Assembly: GCA_009785395.1 (NCBI GenBank) | Contig: WQWK01000153.1 | Location: 1-5,488, forward strand | Direction of reading: 5' to 3' | Length of the DNA stretch: 5,488 nucleotides | From: Conexibacteraceae bacterium | GTDB lineage: Bacteria > Actinomycetota > Thermoleophilia > Solirubrobacterales > Solirubrobacteraceae | Shown here: positions 1-5,488 of the stretch, piece by piece | Layout of the letters: every line of letters begins with the position of its first letter | Numbering within the stretch: position 1 is the first letter of the stretch | The notes under the pieces: generated by a model | What the model saw: only the letters and a program-made list of their open reading frames with translations | What the model was told of the DNA's origin: nothing | The model's database searches: none | Translations under genes and position numbers: made by a program

Positions 1-140
1 AGCCGGCTGACGACAAGGCTGAGCAGAAGCCCGCGGCCAAGAAGCCGGCGGCCCGGAAGGCGGCAGCGGACAAGCCCGCGGCCAAGAAGCCGGCCGCCAG
101 GAAGCCGGCCGCCAAGAAGCCCGCCAAACCTGCCGAATGA
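1..140 (+). CDS. tig: C-terminal end of probable trigger factor (partial, 5' end outside window)
   Basis: The last 45 codons of a + strand gene are visible in the frame starting at base 3, ending in TGA at 138-140. They encode a low-complexity tail made almost only of Lys, Ala, Pro and Arg, arranged as 5-residue KPAAK/KPAAR-type units and ending KPAKPAE. No catalytic or folding domain is in view, so the tail alone cannot identify the gene. The name rests on position: trigger factor, the ribosome-associated peptidyl-prolyl isomerase/chaperone, commonly sits directly upstream of clpP and clpX. Some high-GC actinobacterial trigger factors are believed to carry basic Ala/Lys/Pro extensions, which would be an addition to the standard three-domain protein. 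Similar tails also occur on histone-like and other nucleic-acid-binding proteins, the main alternative. It is certain that this is a coding 3' end; tig is a moderate-confidence inference. Confidence 0.6.
   Translation, partial: PADDKAEQKPAAKKPAARKAAADKPAAKKPAARKPAAKKPAKPAE
27..116 (+). repeat. 15-nt in-frame tandem repeat (KPAA[K/R] units)
   Basis: Six consecutive 15-nt units begin at 27, 42, 57, 72, 87 and 102, and a degenerate seventh starts at 117. Each starts AAG and encodes Lys-Pro-Ala-Ala-(Lys/Arg), except the third, which reads KAAAD. Units 4 and 5 are nearly identical at the DNA level (AAGCCGGCCGCCARG), suggesting recent slippage or unequal exchange. The protein product is a strongly basic, presumably disordered tail. 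Confidence 0.85.
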
Positions 141-144
141 GCGG

Positions 145-163
145 CTCAGGCGGACCGCCTGAG
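145..163 (+). terminator. 19-bp palindrome between tig-like gene and clpP: candidate terminator/attenuator or operator
   Basis: The sequence CTCAGGCGG-A-CCGCCTGAG is a perfect 9-bp inverted repeat around a single A, starting 5 nt after the upstream stop codon. As RNA it could fold as an 8-bp GC-rich stem with a GAC triloop. No T-tract follows (the next bases are TACCGCG), so it is not a textbook intrinsic terminator. High-GC actinobacteria often use such tract-less hairpins, and a regulator binding the DNA palindrome is equally possible. It does not match the ClgR or CIRCE operators as I know them. The palindrome is certain; its function is inferred. Confidence 0.4.
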
Positions 164-188
164 TACCGCGAGGCCGCCAAATAGCGGT

Positions 189-197
189 TGCTAGAGT
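189..197 (+). promoter_or_regulatory. Candidate extended -10 promoter for clpP-clpX
   Basis: TGC-TAGAGT gives a TGn extension followed by a TAnnnT hexamer (TAGAGT, 4 of 6 to TATAAT). A start around 204-205 would leave a leader of about 34 nt before clpP. No convincing -35 box lies 16-18 nt upstream, which is tolerable for an extended -10. The placement beyond the 145-163 palindrome would let clpPX be expressed independently of the upstream gene. This is a motif match only. Confidence 0.35.
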
Positions 198-230
198 CGG
201 CAGGAATCCGCCCCTGGAAGCGAAAGAAGC

Positions 231-236
231 GAGGAG
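231..236 (+). promoter_or_regulatory. Purine-rich Shine-Dalgarno with unusually short spacing before clpP
   Basis: GAGGAG is the best anti-16S match but is separated from the ATG at 238 by only one base, against the usual 5-9. A weaker GAAAGAAG stretch at 222-229 is better spaced. The next in-frame ATG (256) would be 19 nt from GAGGAG and would cut into the conserved N-terminal region, so 238 remains the preferred start. Confidence 0.5.
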
Positions 237-237
237 C

Positions 238-822
238 ATGAGCCCACTGGTACCGATGGTCGTTGAGCAGACTTCTCGCGGGGAGCGCGCGTTCGACATC
301 TACTCGCGCCTGCTCAATGAGCGCATCATCTTTCTGGGCACGCCGGTGGATGATCAGATCGCGAACCTGATCGTCGCTCAGCTACTGCACCTGGAGTCCG
401 AGGATCCCGACAAGGACATCTCGCTCTACATCAACTCGCCGGGCGGCTCTGTTTACGCCGGGCTGGCTATCTACGACACGATGCAGTTCATCAAGCCCGA
501 CGTGCAGACGATCTGCGTCGGCATCGCGATGTCGATGGGCGCACTACTCCTGGCCGGCGGCGCAGCCGGCAAGCGCATGGCGCTGCCGAACGCCAAGATC
601 CTGATCCACCAGGTGTCAGCCGGCTTCCAGGGCCAGGCCACCGACATCGAGATCCACGCGCGCGAGATCATCGACCTGCGTGGTCGCCTCGACGAGATCA
701 TCGCCCACCACACGGGCAAACCGGTCGAGGAAGTCAAGAAGGACACCGAGCGGGACTACTTCATGAGTTCTGAGGAGGCCAAGGACTACGGGATCATCGA
801 TAGGGTGATCACGCAGCACTAG
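238..822 (+). CDS. clpP: ATP-dependent Clp protease proteolytic subunit ClpP
   Basis: ClpP is a cytoplasmic serine peptidase (family S14). It forms a double-heptamer barrel that degrades proteins fed in by an AAA+ unfoldase such as ClpX. The 194-residue product is full length for the family. The catalytic triad is visible as Ser99 in GIAMSMGA, His124 in LIHQ and Asp173 in TERDYFMS, spaced as in characterised ClpPs. INSPGG (65-70) and [15 protein letters not shown] (130-144) are conserved core and handle segments. The N-terminus [17 protein letters not shown] aligns with the mature form of E. coli ClpP, so there is little or no propeptide. The family motif GQAASMGA is altered to GIAMSMGA around the nucleophile. 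clpX starts 23 nt after the stop, indicating a co-transcribed pair. Many actinobacteria carry two or more clpP genes; whether this one works alone cannot be told here. Confidence 0.97.
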   Translation: MSPLVPMVVEQTSRGERAFDIYSRLLNERIIFLGTPVDDQIANLIVAQLLHLESEDPDKDISLYINSPGGSVYAGLAIYDTMQFIKPDVQTICVGIAMSMGALLLAGGAAGKRMALPNAKILIHQVSAGFQGQATDIEIHAREIIDLRGRLDEIIAHHTGKPVEEVKKDTERDYFMSSEEAKDYGIIDRVITQH

Positions 823-845
823 CGCCTTGTGAGAGAAGGGAAGCC

Positions 846-2120
<1,275 letters not shown>

Positions 2121-2137
2121 CCGGGCAAACGTCTCTC

Positions 2138-2170
2138 TTCGGCCGGCTCGCCGCTGCTTCGCCGGCCGGA
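2138..2170. terminator. Hairpin between convergent clpX and nucleotidyltransferase genes
   Basis: TTCGGCCGGC (2138-2147) pairs with GCCGGCCGGA (2161-2170), giving ten pairs with one G-T wobble around a 13-nt loop. It sits in the 60-nt gap between the clpX stop (2118-2120) and the end of the minus-strand nucleotidyltransferase (2181). The inverted repeat would form on either strand's transcript. Neither side has a clear T-tract, so termination is inferred from position and stability only. Confidence 0.4.
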
Positions 2171-2180
2171 CCTGAGCCGC

Positions 2181-2687
2181 TCACCCGCGCCGCCGGTCCC
2201 GCCGCAGCCGCCGGATCACCTCGATCTCCTCCAGGTCGAGCAGATCCTTCGGGCGTCCGGCGGCGCGCTTCATCGATTCGAGGTCGTCGAGCGAGGCGAT
2301 CGGGAACGTGATGCCGTCCATCGTGATCCGCTTCGCGCGGGCCCGAAGCTGCGCGTACGCGGGAGACCCTGAGGGAGAGACCAACAGGTCGATCCCGCCG
2401 AGCGGAGTGTCGAGCGTGGCGATCGACATCTGTCGCAGCGAGCGCGCGTCCGGGACGAACGGCACGTCTTCGTCGATGCCGCGCAGCCGCGCGCCGAGCC
2501 CAACCATCGCCTCGCCCAGCGCATCCAGATTCGCTGGGTCGACCGCGTACACGATGTCCAGGTCACGGGTGAGGCGCGCCGAGCCGTGGCCGATCATCGC
2601 GATCCCGCCGATGACCACGAAATCGATCCCGCGGTGCACGAGCTCGCGCAGCAGTGCCGTGGGACGGAAGTCAGGCAGACTCGCCAC
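2181..2687 (-). CDS. DNA polymerase beta-type nucleotidyltransferase (candidate toxin of a two-gene module)
   Basis: This 168-residue protein has the minimal nucleotidyltransferase signature. It shows Gly27-Gly28 in VVIGGIAMIGHG, then RLTRDLDIV with the metal-binding pair Asp42 and Asp44, and a third acidic residue at Asp100 in GGIDLL. The C-terminal part has SLDDLESMKRAAGRPKDLLDL (132-152), a helix typical of small standalone nucleotidyltransferases of the AbiEii/DUF-type families. Such enzymes transfer a nucleotide from NTP to a target; in MenT-type toxins the target is the tRNA 3' end, but no substrate can be read here. The GTG at 2687 is chosen because GAGG lies 4 nt upstream and the family's N-terminal helix starts there. 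A longer frame to 2915 only shadows the neighbouring gene. It overlaps the HTH gene by 17 nt, implying translational coupling. No HEPN partner is present, so an MNT/HEPN system is unlikely. The fold is fairly certain; the toxin role is inferred. Confidence 0.85.
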   Translation of the reverse strand: MASLPDFRPTALLRELVHRGIDFVVIGGIAMIGHGSARLTRDLDIVYAVDPANLDALGEAMVGLGARLRGIDEDVPFVPDARSLRQMSIATLDTPLGGIDLLVSPSGSPAYAQLRARAKRITMDGITFPIASLDDLESMKRAAGRPKDLLDLEEIEVIRRLRRDRRRG

Positions 2688-3009
2688 GGCCCCTCGCAGC
2701 GGCCAGTGCGATTTTGCGGACGTCCGCGTAGCTGCGCTCGAACGCCTGGATTCGTTGGCTCGCGGGAATCTGCAGGTGGGAGGCCACGAGCGTCTCATCG
2801 ATGCTCGACAGCGCCGGCCGCGCCTGCACGCTGATCTGCTTCCCGCAGGCGTCGAGTGCGCGCTCCATCGTTTCCCAGGTCGGGTTCGATCCCGGCCGCT
2901 CGAGCCTGGCGACAACCGACTGCGGCACGCCCATGCGTGAAGCGAGGCTGGCCTGGGTCAGGCCGGCCTCGCGCCGGGCGTCGCGGATCGTCATGGCTGC
3001 GGAGGGCAC
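2671..3009 (-). CDS. XRE-family helix-turn-helix protein (candidate antitoxin/autorepressor)
   Basis: This 112-residue cytoplasmic protein has an XRE/Cro-type HTH at about residues 7-60. LTQASLASRMGV forms the first HTH helix and turn, and PQSVVARLERPGSNPTWETMERAL carries the recognition helix and following helices. The C-terminal half (68-105) holds SSIDETLVASHLQIPASQRIQAFERSYADVRKIA, resembling the helical segment found on HTH proteins paired with nucleotidyltransferases. It is the first gene of a two-gene minus-strand operon, and its end overlaps the nucleotidyltransferase start. The start could be GTG at 3009 or ATG at 2994. Neither has a Shine-Dalgarno, but a TAnnnT hexamer ends exactly 7 nt before the GTG, fitting leaderless initiation there. 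A palindromic AT-rich element just upstream is a likely autoregulatory operator. An antitoxin role is inferred from context; a plain regulator is the alternative. Confidence 0.85.
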   Translation of the reverse strand: MPSAAMTIRDARREAGLTQASLASRMGVPQSVVARLERPGSNPTWETMERALDACGKQISVQARPALSSIDETLVASHLQIPASQRIQAFERSYADVRKIALAAARGRGESA

Positions 3010-3012
3010 CCG

Positions 3013-3035
3013 ATATAGCTTAGCAGCTATATAGC
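3013..3035. promoter_or_regulatory. AT-rich palindromic operator upstream of the HTH gene
   Basis: ATATAGCT (3013-3020) and AGCTATAT (3025-3032) form a perfect 8-bp inverted repeat around TAGC. The right arm is itself part of a second perfect palindrome, GCTATATAGC (3026-3035). The half-site TATAGC/GCTATA therefore occurs three times, with a partial GCTAT at 3042-3046. This is the most AT-rich patch in the window and lies 3 nt from the HTH start codon, the expected place for an XRE autorepressor site. Confidence 0.6.
3017..3022 (-). promoter_or_regulatory. Candidate -10 element for a leaderless HTH-nucleotidyltransferase transcript
   Basis: On the minus strand TAAGCT (TAnnnT) ends 7 nt before the GTG at 3009, the spacing expected when transcription starts at the start codon itself. 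Leaderless mRNAs are common in actinobacteria, and no Shine-Dalgarno is present here. No clear -35 box was found. The hexamer lies inside the palindrome, so a bound regulator would block it. Confidence 0.35.
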
Positions 3036-3049
3036 GTGAAGGCTATCCT
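3020..3049 (+). promoter_or_regulatory. Candidate + strand promoter overlapping the HTH operator
   Basis: TTAGCA (3020-3025, 4 of 6 to the -35 consensus) is followed after 18 nt by TATCCT (3044-3049, TAnnnT). It would start transcription near 3056 and leave a leader of about 120 nt before the phosphoesterase gene. A small hairpin, GAAGG-CTAT-CCTTC (3038-3051), overlaps the -10. The match is modest and could be chance in an AT-rich patch. Confidence 0.25.
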
Positions 3050-3076
3050 TCGGGCCGACCCGCACAAGAAGGAGCC

Positions 3077-3120
3077 GTTGACACGATCTTCACGGGTTGG
3101 TCATCGCCCGGACACCATGC
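3077..3120 (+). promoter_or_regulatory. Four 11-nt phased units resembling a PHO box
   Basis: Consecutive 11-mers read GTTGACACGAT, CTTCACGGGTT, GGTCATCGCCC and GGACACCATGC. In-phase columns give [G/C][T/G][T/A][C/G]A[C/T], with A invariant at 3081, 3092, 3103 and 3114. Streptomyces-type PhoP boxes are tandem 11-nt direct repeats beginning G(G/T)TCAY, so units 2 and 3 fit best and units 1 and 4 are degenerate. The block ends 57 nt before a secreted phosphatase-like gene, where phosphate control would make sense. The first unit also contains TTGACA (3078-3083), a perfect -35 consensus lacking a good -10. The phasing is visible; regulator identity is inferred. Confidence 0.3.
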
Positions 3121-3177
3121 GCAGGTTGCCTGCCGTTTGACTGCTGCGTGCCTATCACACGACAAGGAGGCGGCAGC

Positions 3178-5488
3178 ATGGCTGAGCACGAGCAGCACTC
3201 GGAGGAGGGCTTCGCGCAGACAGCGGAGGGCCTCGAGCAGAAGCAGGAGGGCCTCGTCATCACCCGTCGCACCGCCCTGGTGGCGGGCAGCGCCGGCGTC
3301 GGCGGCCTGGTGCTTGGCGGCGGCCTCGCCGTCGGTGTCCCCGCAGCGGCCGCGGCTGCCGCCGCGCTGCCGACCACCACCGCGCCCGAGCAACTGCGGC
3401 TCGAGTTCGGCAGCAACCCCGAGTCCGAGATGACGGTCTCCTGGAGCGCGCCGGGCACGGTGCCGATGCCGGCGCCGACGCTCGCCTACTCGACCAGCCC
3501 GATCTCGGCCACGAACCGCGGCACCGTCGTCGCGCTGCCCGACCCGGCCCCGCTCGATCTGACCGCGGGGCCCCGCCGGGGCCCGAGCTCGACCAGCTTC
3601 CTGGACGGCCAGACCGGCCAGACGACCTACCACTACCACGTGCCGCTCACGCAGCTGCGGCCTGACACGACCTATTACTACGAGGTCTCCGACGGCGCCG
3701 GCTCGACCGCCTCGGCGCAGTTCCAGACCGCGCCGGTTGGGCGCGCCTCGTTCCGGTTCACCGCGTTCGGGGACCAGGGAGTCAACGCCCCGCGCGGGGC
3801 CGCCACCACCGCGGGTGTGATCGACCCCGGCGACGGTGCCGGCGGACCGCTCTTCCACCTGATGGTGGGGGACCTCGCGTACGCGAACACGAGCAACCCG
3901 CCGTCGGTCTGGCGGCCGTGGGCGCTGATGACACAGCCGGCGACCTCGATCTTCCCGTGGATGCCGATACCCGGCAACCACGAGCTCGAGACCGGCAAGA
4001 CCGACATTACCGGCCAGAGCTCAGGTGTCTACAACGGCGCGTATGGCCTCGGCACCTACATGGCGCGCTACCTGCTGCCGGACAACGGCCTGACCAACTG
4101 GGACGGAAACACGCTCCAGGGCAACTTCTACAAGTTCCAGATCGGCACCGTGCTGTTCGTCAACCTCTACGGCAACGACGTGATCTGGCAGACGTCGGAC
4201 TTCAGCTCACCGAATGTGACCCAGTACAGCGGTGATCTGAAGGCCGAGCCGGGGGCGACGAACCTCATTCCCGACGACAGCAATGGCACGCCGAACCTGC
4301 AGCTCGAGTGGCTCGAGAAGACCCTCCGCGACGCCCGCAAGCCGGGCTCCAGCGTCGAGATGATCGTCGTGCAGTTCCACTTCCCGTTCGCGAGCGTCGA
4401 CACCGGCAACAGCTGCGACATGGGGCTCCGGGCGGCGTTCGGGCCGCTGTTCGACGAGTACGAGGTCGACATCACGCTGAGCGGGCACAACCACAACTAC
4501 TGCCGCTCGCTGCCGGTCCGCGGGTACGACCCGCCGTCCGGGATCGCGAACGGCGCCATCACCAACCCGTTCGGCACCTTCGTCAAGGGCGACACGGTCG
4601 ACACCCGGCGGCCGACCGTGCGTCAGTCCGAGCCGATCTCGATCGGGGGCGAGGAGGTCTTCGACACCTCGCTCGGGACCGTGCACCTGGTCGTGGGCGG
4701 CGGCGGCGCCGGCTCCACGATCGGTGAGACGATCGACGCGACGACCGGGTTCACGCAGGCGCACCCGTTCGCCTCCTCCAACGGCAACAACGTCCAGGCG
4801 ATCGAGGACGCGCCGTGGCTCGGCTATTACGACACCGCCAACGCCTACGGCTACGGGGTCTTCGATGTCGACCCCGGCGACCGTGGCGGTGAAACGTCGA
4901 TCACGTTCCAGTGGTTCTCGGTACCGCCCACCGGCACCCCGCTGCCGACGACGCCGGTGGAGAAGTTCACCTTCACCCGCCGCACCCAGAGCATCCAGGC
5001 CGGCGAACCGGCGATTGTCGGCAGTCCGGTGGTGGGTAACCAGGTCAGCGTTGATCCGGGGCAGTGGTCCCCGAAGTCGGCTCAGCTCAGCTTCCAGTGG
5101 CTGCGCGCGAGTGAGCCGATCGCGGGCGCGACCTCTCAGGACTACACGCTGACATCGGCAGATCTCGGCGAGCAGCTGCAGGTTCAGGTCACCGGCACGA
5201 TTCCGGGCAACATCACCGACACCGCGACCTCGGCGAGCGTCGTCGGCGTCGCTGCGCCGCCGGCGGCGCAGCTCGTGACGATCAGCGGCAAGCTCGCCGC
5301 CGGCGGCTCGCTGGCCGCGGTGGCGGCGCCGCTGGCGCTGGGCGCCACGCGCAGGTTCCAGTGGCTGCGGGACGGTGAGCCGATCAGCGGCGCCACCGGC
5401 AGCACCTACGATCCGGGCGACTCCGACGCCGGCCATCAGATCGAGGTGCAGCTCACCGAGAGCGTCGACGGCTACGACGCCGTGTCGG
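3178..5488 (+). CDS. Tat-exported purple-acid-phosphatase-like metallophosphoesterase with C-terminal Ig-like repeats (partial, 3' end outside window)
   Basis: AAGGAGG (3164-3170) sits 7 nt before the ATG, and the frame is open for 770 codons to the window edge. A charged 29-residue n-region precedes the twin-arginine motif TRRTAL (29-34), a Gly/Ala-rich hydrophobic stretch and an Ala-run cleavage region near 61-63, indicating folded export by Tat. Residues 67-186 form a fibronectin-III-like purple acid phosphatase N-domain. The catalytic domain (about 192-600) has all five metal-ligand blocks: GDQG (Asp199), GDLAY (Asp232, Tyr235), GNHE (Asn267), VQFH (His401) and GHNH (His437, His439). Tyr235 at the family's iron-binding position supports a dimetal purple acid phosphatase centre hydrolysing phosphomonoesters outside the membrane. 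Substrate is unknown; phosphodiesterase activity is possible. Residues 608-690 and about 699-770 are Ig-like repeats, perhaps for wall or polymer attachment. Long opposite-strand frames are shadows. Confidence 0.93.
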   Translation, partial: MAEHEQHSEEGFAQTAEGLEQKQEGLVITRRTALVAGSAGVGGLVLGGGLAVGVPAAAAAAAALPTTTAPEQLRLEFGSNPESEMTVSWSAPGTVPMPAPTLAYSTSPISATNRGTVVALPDPAPLDLTAGPRRGPSSTSFLDGQTGQTTYHYHVPLTQLRPDTTYYYEVSDGAGSTASAQFQTAPVGRASFRFTAFGDQGVNAPRGAATTAGVIDPGDGAGGPLFHLMVGDLAYANTSNPPSVWRPWALMTQPATSIFPWMPIPGNHELETGKTDITGQSSGVYNGAYGLGTYMARYLLPDNGLTNWDGNTLQGNFYKFQIGTVLFVNLYGNDVIWQTSDFSSPNVTQYSGDLKAEPGATNLIPDDSNGTPNLQLEWLEKTLRDARKPGSSVEMIVVQFHFPFASVDTGNSCDMGLRAAFGPLFDEYEVDITLSGHNHNYCRSLPVRGYDPPSGIANGAITNPFGTFVKGDTVDTRRPTVRQSEPISIGGEEVFDTSLGTVHLVVGGGGAGSTIGETIDATTGFTQAHPFASSNGNNVQAIEDAPWLGYYDTANAYGYGVFDVDPGDRGGETSITFQWFSVPPTGTPLPTTPVEKFTFTRRTQSIQAGEPAIVGSPVVGNQVSVDPGQWSPKSAQLSFQWLRASEPIAGATSQDYTLTSADLGEQLQVQVTGTIPGNITDTATSASVVGVAAPPAAQLVTISGKLAAGGSLAAVAAPLALGATRRFQWLRDGEPISGATGSTYDPGDSDAGHQIEVQLTESVDGYDAVS
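5001..5488 (+). repeat. Two Ig-like repeat modules with an 88-residue period
   Basis: Within the phosphoesterase, FQWLRASEPIAGAT (639-652) and FQWLRDGEPISGAT (727-740) align. Each is followed by an aromatic Tyr and a D-x-G (Asp662/Gly664 and Asp750/Gly752), at a constant offset of 88 residues. At the DNA level TTCCAGTGGCTGCG is identical at 5092-5105 and 5356-5369. The layout W-x-R-x-x-E-P-I-x-G-A-T is that of the beta-sandwich repeats common on secreted actinobacterial proteins. The second copy and any further ones are cut by the window end. Confidence 0.75.

Noticed and set aside
2688..2915. N-terminal extension of the nucleotidyltransferase frame up to an ATG at 2915
   Set aside because: It would overlap most of the HTH gene, and its residues are Arg/Ser-rich out-of-frame readings. 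The family-like sequence begins only at the GTG at 2687.
2308..2940. 210-codon + strand reading frame across the HTH-nucleotidyltransferase cassette
   Set aside because: It is Arg/Ser-rich with no motif, while the minus strand carries two recognisable domains over the same span.
3117..3140. Seven-codon upstream reading frame MRRLPAV before the phosphoesterase
   Set aside because: It has no Shine-Dalgarno, and an ATG-to-TGA frame this short is expected by chance. It matches no leader peptide I know.
3137..3158. TTGACT and TATCAC as a promoter for the phosphoesterase gene
   Set aside because: The spacer is only 10 nt, and a start from TATCAC would fall on the Shine-Dalgarno.
3043..3981. 312-codon minus-strand reading frame opposite the phosphoesterase
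   Set aside because: It is Arg/Gly/Ala-rich without recognisable motifs, lies antisense to a gene with complete catalytic motifs, and arises from GC-rich codon bias.
4207..5436. 409-codon minus-strand reading frame
   Set aside because: The composition is Arg/Val/Ala/Gly-rich and repetitive, with no domain, and the opposite strand encodes the well-supported phosphatase and Ig-like repeats.

Overview
The window is GC-rich with strong Shine-Dalgarno sites and frequent GTC/CTC/GCC/CGC codons. It looks like chromosomal DNA from a high-GC actinomycete. The ClpP and ClpX sequences, the Lys/Ala/Pro-rich tail on the gene before clpP, and the Tat-exported purple-acid-phosphatase-like enzyme with Ig-like repeats would all fit Thermoleophilia (Solirubrobacterales-like bacteria). 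This placement is inference from pattern recognition, not from a search.

Layout. Positions 1-140 hold the last codons of a + strand gene with a 5-residue tandem repeat tail, most likely trigger factor (tig), judged from gene order. A 97-nt gap follows with a 19-bp palindrome and a candidate extended -10 promoter. Next come clpP (238-822) and clpX (846-2120), separated by 23 nt and evidently one operon. Together they encode the proteolytic chamber and the AAA+ unfoldase of the ClpXP protease. If the first gene is tig, the block is the classic tig-clpP-clpX protein quality-control cluster.

A minus-strand two-gene cassette converges on clpX. It consists of an XRE-type helix-turn-helix protein (2671-3009, GTG start) and a DNA polymerase beta-type nucleotidyltransferase (2181-2687, GTG start, overlapping the first gene by 17 nt). 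This architecture resembles toxin-antitoxin or phage-defence modules of the nucleotidyltransferase class. A hairpin without a T-tract lies between the convergent ends. Upstream of the HTH gene is an AT-rich, multiply palindromic TATAGC/GCTATA element, probably its autoregulatory operator.

The divergent intergenic region (3010-3177) leads to a large + strand gene (3178 to the window end, 770 codons seen, no stop). It encodes a Tat-exported purple-acid-phosphatase-like metallophosphoesterase with all five metal-binding motifs and at least two C-terminal Ig-like repeats. Four 11-nt phased units resembling a PHO box lie just upstream, hinting at phosphate control. The long minus-strand reading frames opposite this gene are codon-bias shadows. 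No RNA genes, insertion sequences or CRISPR arrays were seen.
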